From Channallabes apus (lineage: Eukaryota; Chordata; Actinopteri; Siluriformes; Clariidae): a stretch of 64,000 nt of DNA. Both the position numbers and the translations under genes were made by a program. The notes beneath the pieces are model-generated. The model worked only from the letters and a program-made list of their open reading frames with translations, searched no databases and was not told the origin of the DNA. Location of the stretch: contig CM060125.1 of NCBI GenBank assembly GCA_030522415.1, positions 4,770,401 to 4,834,400 on the forward strand. The letters run 5' to 3'. Below are positions 58,560 to 64,000 of this stretch, piece after piece (the first letter of the stretch is position 1; every line of letters starts with the position of its first letter).

Positions 58560-58979
58560 TTACCTCTGCTCCCTATACCTTACTGTTCCTCTTGGGTCCC
58601 TCTCATTCACACACATGTATTCCGTCTTGCTGCGGCTAACCTTCATTCCTCTGCTTTCCAGAGCGTACCTCAACCTCTCCAAATTTTCCTCTACCTGTTC
58701 CCTGCTCTCGCTACAAAGCACAATGTCATCTGCAAACATCATAGACCATGGAGACTCCTGTCTAACATCATCTGTCATCCTGTCCATCACTAGAGCAAAC
58801 AAAAAGGGGCTTAGAGCCGATCCTTGATGCAGACCCACCTCCACCTTGAACTCTTCTGTCACACCTGCAGCACATCTCATCACTGTCTTACAACTCTCAT
58901 ACATGTCCTGCAACACTCTAACATACTTCTCTGCCACTCCAGACTTCCTCATACAACACCACAGCTCCTCTCTCGGCAC
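58560..58979 (-). pseudogene. RTE-like LINE reverse transcriptase, catalytic part
   Basis: The 139-codon frame contains motif B LHQGSALSPFLFALV (from residue 50) and the catalytic box FADDI (82-86), followed by SRSKTEYMCVNE. It ends after GTVRYREQR through a small deletion that shifts into the frame of the C-terminal part. The endonuclease and fingers are absent because the insertion is 5'-truncated. Confidence 0.88.
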
Positions 58980-59077
58980 CCTGTCGTACGCTTTCTCTAA
59001 ATCATAGGTATTTATAGAAGTAATAAAACCCTGTGTGTGTAGTGACAGGGTGACAGAATGGTGTGGAACATCACATC

Positions 59078-60152
59078 TAGGGCTGCAACAACTAATCGAT
59101 AAAATCGATAATTATCGATAATGAAATTCGTTGTCAACGAATGCCGTTATCGATTAGTTGGGCTGCTCACGTTATTGAGGAGCGCGACCACAGGATGCAC
59201 AAATACACAAACAGATACACAGTCGCTCGCGCAATGGAGTTTACAGGAAAAAGCGAGTGCTCCAAGTCCTCCAAGGTATGGGAGCAGTTTACATTAAACA
59301 CCTCTTATCGGGTGTTAAAATCGAGCGTTTTCTGCCGGTCGTAGTGTCCTCTGAGCGCGGATGAAGTGCCGAGGGTTTTCTACACATAGGAGTCAGTGAG
59401 AGAGTTCACACGGGCTTTGGTGACGTGCGTTTGTCCGGCTGCGCGGTTATACGGTGTAAAAAAAAACGTTGCATGCAGCTTTTTCTCGGCGTTCAAATCC
59501 CAACGAACGCAAGGAAAACACTTCTAGTGCGTTTTCTTCACGTTCATTTTACACTTCGGAGGACCGGATATATCCCATGATCCTACACGCTATACAGAGG
59601 GAAATGCGGAAAAAGGGCAAAATAAACAGAGTGAAACAGAGTGAATATTACGAGAATGTCTAGTATAGCAAAATGGTCTATATATTTATTTATTTTATTA
59701 TTATTTTCTATTGAGACAACAAAAAAAAATTATAAAATACACGAGAGCATCGAAATAATGTATAAACCGTGAAAAGGATGCAGTAGACACTTCAATTAAA
59801 AACAATTTAGAAGTCTAATATTCTTCTTAAGTTGAATTAATTTAAGAGAATTTAAAATTGAGGTCATTCTTAACAACTGAATGTCAGTGTATTTTTTTAA
59901 AACTATATATATATATATACATACACACACACTCACACACACACACAATCAACTTGCCATCTGCAGTTATTGTTAAAAGCCAAAATGTTGATTTACATAA
60001 AATAAGGTTTAAATGTCAAAATTAAAGATAATTAAACTATGTGGCTATTGCATTTTTTTAAGTTTACTTTTATACATAAATAATACCCTGATTTATGGTT
60101 TTATATAGTTAAGCAAAACAGCAAATTAAAGCGTCTAGCTTTTATCCGATTA

Positions 60153-60233
<81 letters not shown>

Positions 60234-60464
60234 CATATATATGTATGTATGTATGTATGTAGATGGCAAGTTGACAGTGTTTTATTGCCAACTTGCCAAC
60301 TGCAATTATTGTTAAACAAAACAAATGTTGGTATGGTTTTATATATAATTATAAGCAAAACATCAAATTAAAGAAGCGCTTAGCTGTTATCCGATTAATC
60401 GATTAGCCGAAACAATAATCGGCCAACTAATCGATTATCAAAATAATCGTTAGTTGCAGCCCTA
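59078..60464 (+). mobile_element. hAT-type element with perfect 8-bp duplication
   Basis: The ends are TAGGGCTGCAAC and GTTGCAGCCCTA. ATCACATC flanks both sides exactly (59070-59077 and 60465-60472), diagnostic of hAT. Subterminal regions are full of ATCGATTA motifs. The interior holds a short BED-finger-like frame (59141-59344, with KSSKVWEQFTLNTSY), a second frame at 59469-59663, and a large (TA)n at 60158-60240. No catalytic domain is present, so it is non-autonomous. A truncated relative lies at 41768-43090. Confidence 0.95.
60158..60240. repeat. (TA)n microsatellite in the hAT-type element
   Basis: About 80 bp of TA with ACATAT interruptions, followed by a short (TATG)n. Confidence 0.95.
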
Positions 60465-60580
60465 ATCACATCCCCTAATGTTTTATTCCTCTTACATCAT
60501 AGTCAGTTTATACAGTTACATCTTTTGTATTTTTTTATTTAAAAGTAACACAGTATCATTTTCATTCATATACAGTGCTG

Positions 60581-61062
60581 TGAGGGGCTTGAGCAGCACC
60601 TCATTTCTGCATAAGACCCAGACTTTCATGTATATTTTAAATGTACACTTGAGGAATAGTCCTCCAGACATCCTGAAGGACGTTTGGCGGCCCAGTCCCT
60701 GTACAGTACCTGACCAGATCCAGAGGAATGTTTTTGGTTTGTTCAACCACACAGTGACCTATGAATCATTCAAGGATAAAAAAAAAAACATCTTCCTTAA
60801 GGCATGAACCAGTGAGAAACAGGTGCAGATGATGACAGATGATCAAGCTGGTGATTAATATACTGATGAATGGGAACAGATGAGAGGGGAAATGAGGTTG
60901 CTGCTGCTGATGTTAAATAAACAACCAGTTGCATCTTAAGGCACTTTGCAACCTGTCAAAGTAAATTATTTATTCCTGTTTCTTTAATTTCATTAACATA
61001 ATTAGGTTTATTTTAATATGAAGAAATGAGAGGTGTCTCCAGATTTTTGCATAATACCATAT
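60581..61062. mobile_element. Probable non-autonomous Tc1-type element
   Basis: The left CACCTCATTTCTGCATA (about 60597) and the inverted right arm, whose reverse complement reads CACCTCTCATTTCTTCATA, form an imperfect inverted repeat. The outer left end is TACAGTGCTGTG, a common Tc1 end with TA. The internal frame (60478-60807) has no motif I recognise. Boundaries on the right are approximate. Confidence 0.5.
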
Positions 61063-61856
61063 TATTTACAACAACTATAAAATAAGTTTTATTTATTATT
61101 TATTTTCTAGCAGGTATACAGTAAAGAGACATTCCTTCACCAGTCTCTCTCTTTGTATGACTCGTTATAAATTGTTATAATGGGACTCGTGATGTTATAA
61201 AAAGGTGGAACCAATAAACCCCATCTGTCCTGAAGAATTTCTCATGTCAGAAAAGTTATGTCTTTACTTCACCTCCAACCGTTATGAAACAATGACAGTG
61301 GAGACACCCAGTAAATAGTTCCACACTTTTTAGTCCATTCATATACTGTAGTATGGCTGCTATGCTAATCCCTGTGAATGAGATGTTACTATAAAATCAA
61401 TAATGTACTCAAACGAGTGCATTAATATAAAATCTTTGACTTCCAACTGCACACCTGTCAGAGGTGTTGTTTTAGAGATATAATCAGTCTGATCAACTAT
61501 AAGTCAGAAGAGCAAGATCATATAAATATGATCCGTATACACTTGACCAGACTTCACCTCAGTCCCCATATCTCACCCTTGTTACTGTATGATTATCAGC
61601 AGGACGAGCCTGGGCTTCACTTCCTGCTCTGGCAGCTTCGAGGCTGGAGCTCATGCACCGGGTTTGTCGACGAAGCCATGCTGTCCGCATGTGATAAGAA
61701 TGGAGGGTACGAATCCAAAGGTGGGAAGTTAATCCTACTGTAGCTCTAGAGCTCCACTCCTGCAGCTACTAAAAGCATAGAGACCTTGGAGACCCCACAC
61801 ATTCACACTCTCTCACACACAACCACACATACACACACGTATGTGGTTACTATATA
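61063..61856. other. Intronic DNA, no gene
   Basis: The frame at 61528-61743 has no supporting splice sites or homology I recognise. Confidence 0.35.
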
Positions 61857-62120
61857 CAGCGCTGGGGAAAAAAAATAAGAGACCACTGCAATTTATTCCA
61901 GAAACCTTCTGGAATGTCATCAAGAGGAAGATGGATGGTCACAAACCATCAAGTAAAGCTGAGCTGTTTGCAGCTGTTTTGGCAAAATGAGTGGAATAAA
62001 GATACCCAACAGCAATGTGAAAAATTGTCACATTGCCACAACCAATGTGGTGGAGAGCACGCCAAACACATGAAAGCTGTATTTGTATATCAGGGTTATT
62101 CCAACAAATACTGATTTCTT
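61857..62120 (+). mobile_element. Tc1-like transposase C-terminal fossil
   Basis: AGCGCTGGGGAAAAAAAATA and AAGAGACCACTGCA give a left end. Next come TGGAATGTCATCAAGAGGAA, GATGGATGGTCACAAACCAT and GGTTATTCCAACAAATACTG, the C-terminal coding part (NVIKRKMDGHKPS ... QGYSNKY). The N-terminal and catalytic parts are deleted. Confidence 0.75.
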
Positions 62121-62299
62121 AATATTATTTAGCCAAAGCATTCACGCAATTTGTTTACAAATTATTTGCATTTCCATTGCAGAAAATGAAAACTCCTTTC
62201 TGATTCCTCATGCATGTTGTTTTAGTCAAGACCTTTATAATTACTCTACCATCATCACTCAGCGAAATCTGGCCCATAATCTGTTACCTACAGTACTAA

Positions 62300-62558
62300 T
62301 ACCCCTATCTCACCTACAGATGTCGCCATTAAAAACGCACGTTTCGAGAAAAGGGATCCCGTGACTTGCCGCGGCTTTGCGCGGCTGTGTGCGGCAAGCT
62401 GTGAACATGCCCTTCATTACCTGTAGGGGGCAGTCGTGTTTCAGTCTGAAGTATTGTGTGTCTACTGAAGCCCGAAAATGTGTCCAAATTAAACTGCGCA
62501 TGCGTGTTTGGAGACGCTGTGCCCGCGCTGTGGATCAGTCGGTTGGGAATCATCACGG
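62300..62558 (+). promoter_or_regulatory. Possible CpG-rich promoter
   Basis: This stretch is much richer in CG dinucleotides than its surroundings (ACTTGCCGCGGCTTTGCGCG). It contains an NRF-1-like palindrome CTGCGCATGCGTG near 62494 and a CTCF-core-like CTGTAGGGGGCAG near 62421. It lies just upstream of a possible first exon at 62559. No TATA box is seen. A GC-rich transposon fragment is the alternative. Confidence 0.35.
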
Positions 62559-62603
62559 ATGTACAACACGGCGTGGCTGCAGCTGGAGTTTGTCGTGTTC
62601 GAG
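62559..62603 (+). CDS. Putative microprotein gene, exon 1 (speculative)
   Basis: ATG 62559 opens MYNTAWLQLEFVVFE and ends at a strong donor, GAG|GTAAGT. The start context is weak (C at -3). I do not recognise the protein. The call depends on the in-frame second exon at 63307-63369 and the upstream CpG-rich patch. The frame stays open upstream of the ATG to at least 62508 (a TTG), so the start is uncertain. Confidence 0.28.
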
Positions 62604-63306
62604 GTAAGTTTACCTTTCTGTTTTGGATGTGATTCTCGCTTTCATGACTCCCAATTAATGTTCATCTTAATCTCAGGACGTACAATTAGCAATTTCAGTT
62701 TTTAATAGTGTGGAGATTCACAAAACACCGTTTTCGTGTAAAAACCTGAACCTACGGAGCCCCCCAGGGGTCCTGTGGTAAATAAATAAATAAATAAAAT
62801 AATAACGAACCGAGCGCGCGGATTAATAAACCGAGATGTGTATTTCTTACCCCCACACCTCGTGAAAACGGCGTGTTCAGACAAAGGCTCGCTAGTTAGA
62901 TGCCATTTCTGAACAAACTGAGTCGTGTGTGTTAAAGCATTAAATGGTAAAAGAGCACTAGCAATAAACGTTTTTTTCTGAATCCGAATTTTATTAATAA
63001 GTTACAAGTTAAATTTCAACTGTAAAGAACCTGTACATATGTTTATACAGTATTGACAGCAGCTCTAATTTGTCTAAATCGCATTGCAGACAAGAAAAAG
63101 AAGTCGAGTCATCCTGTGACCCTGCATGCTTAATCTTTACACACATGATTCTCGCTTCTCACTTTTTCCTTAATCTGCGGTTCGGTTCTGGTTTCGGTCT
63201 GTTCTCATGAGTTGTGAAGCGAGAGGAACAAAGTATAAATATTGTTCATTTGCTAAATTAAGTATCATGAATTTTAATTGAATATCTATCTCTATTTTTT
63301 TCACAG

Positions 63307-63369
63307 CAGTTTGTGACTGAAAGTGTGTCTGCATCTGACTTCAGGAGTTTCCTGACCAACCGGATCTAA
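63307..63369 (+). CDS. Putative microprotein gene, exon 2 (speculative)
   Basis: The acceptor TTTTTTTCACAG precedes QFVTESVSASDFRSFLTNRI and a TAA stop, in phase with exon 1, giving a 35-residue product. An alternative acceptor lies at the TTCAG ending 63344. AATAAA at 63573 could serve as the polyadenylation signal. The ~700-bp intron has no recognisable transposon. It could equally be a non-coding transcript or no gene at all. RNA evidence would decide. Confidence 0.25.
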   Translation, partial: QFVTESVSASDFRSFLTNRI

Positions 63370-63599
63370 CGGTCATATTTAAAAATCATAACGTACAAAA
63401 CGTTTCTGTTAGTGTTTAATTTTGTTTCAATGATTAATACTTATTTGTGGTGTTTTATGTTGTGTACATCTTTTCAAATTGAGACCTCATTTGTAAGTTA
63501 CTGTTTTCTCGTTTTTCTATAAATTAATCAAATGTTTGCTTGTTATTAAATGTATTTTTTATAATAAAAAAAAATAAACGAATCTGTGTTTTATTATTA

Positions 63600-64000
63600 G
63601 CTGAGAGTGTGGTTTATTTATTTATCATATTTGGTCATTGTAACATGCATTAGGGAGCATTATCTCTGCGAAGTGTGTCTGCTATCAGGGAATTAATTAC
63701 CTTTACTTGGCTATTTTAAATAAATCTAATTTGTGCATTAAATATAATTATGTAACTTTTACTTGATGTCTTTGATTGTTAATTTAATTAAGTAGATTTT
63801 ACCTGACAATTACGGGTGAGTTTTACTTAATATTATATAATATAATATAATAAAATAAATAAATAATATAATAAAATCTATGTGTGTAAATAGATGTTAA
63901 GAGGATTTTATCAAGTGAATCTTAGTAGTTCTTTTTTTTCAGTGCATGGGTGAACACGATGATTTAAGAATTTAATTAATGTGTGTGTTTACCGTATAAA
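63600..64000. other. AT-rich DNA, no gene
   Basis: No feature is seen. The stretch has (TAA)n-like runs near 63830-63870 and notably no footprint heptamers. Confidence 0.4.

Larger units (their letters stand above)
57950..58985 (-). mobile_element. 5'-truncated RTE-like LINE
   Basis: The 3' end near 57950 is CTTCTT-rich and the 5' end is truncated near 58985 within the reverse transcriptase. Two reading frames are separated by a frameshift near 58555. It is the longer relative of the 48441-48762 fragment. Confidence 0.88.

Overview
The window looks like AT-rich intronic and intergenic DNA from a ray-finned fish, perhaps an otophysan such as a catfish or characin. The teleost call rests on several well-known fish repeats: a tRNA-derived SINE with an (ATGA)n tail, Tc1-like transposons in several families, hAT-type elements beginning TAGGGTTGTTCC or TAGGGCTGCAAC, and CR1/L2/Rex1-like and RTE-like LINEs. 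The species-level guess is weak. There is no prokaryotic gene organisation and no CRISPR array.

The only conventional gene I can support is a TMEM132-family membrane protein on the minus strand. Three consecutive exons are visible at 29571-29757, 7817-7960 and 5360-5568. All have consensus splice sites, compatible phases and a continuous conserved protein. They are separated by introns of about 21.6 kb and 2.2 kb. The 5' exons must lie beyond 64 kb or be unrecognised, and the 3' exons lie left of position 1. Almost everything else is therefore TMEM132 intron filled with transposons. At the right end (about 62.3-63.6 kb) a CpG-richer, promoter-like patch precedes a possible small two-exon plus-strand transcript, which is speculative.

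Region by region. 0.5-1.8 kb: internally deleted Tc1-like element. 2.1-4.2 kb: nested Tc1/mariner fossils. 4.7-10.7 kb: TMEM132 exons among SINEs. 12.4-13.1 kb: a MITE with terminal inverted repeats. 20.5-21.3, 28.4-29.2, 44.8-45.6 and 48.9-49.8 kb: four copies of a hAT-like element, each carrying the same solo LTR. 22.9-27.5 kb: LINE 3' end, SINEs and a Tc1 fossil. 31.2-35.4 kb: a three-level nest (LINE, then Tc1-like element, then second LINE). 37.0-37.9 kb: a 30-bp minisatellite split by a SINE. 40.5-43.1 kb: deleted Tc1 and a hAT-type element. 48.4-58.9 kb: RTE-like LINE fragments, a mariner remnant and direct repeats. 59.1-60.5 kb: hAT-type element with a perfect 8-bp target duplication.

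The most interesting signal is at heptamer scale. TACAGTA and its reverse complement TACTGTA are scattered through the window about 130 times by hand count, against roughly 14 expected for this base composition. In three places where paralogous copies can be aligned by eye, one copy has TACAGTA where the other has plain TA. That is the expected excision footprint of Tc1-family transposons whose ends begin CAG. The window therefore appears to preserve a dense record of past cut-and-paste transposition, including serial re-insertion into earlier footprints (TACTGTACAGTA).
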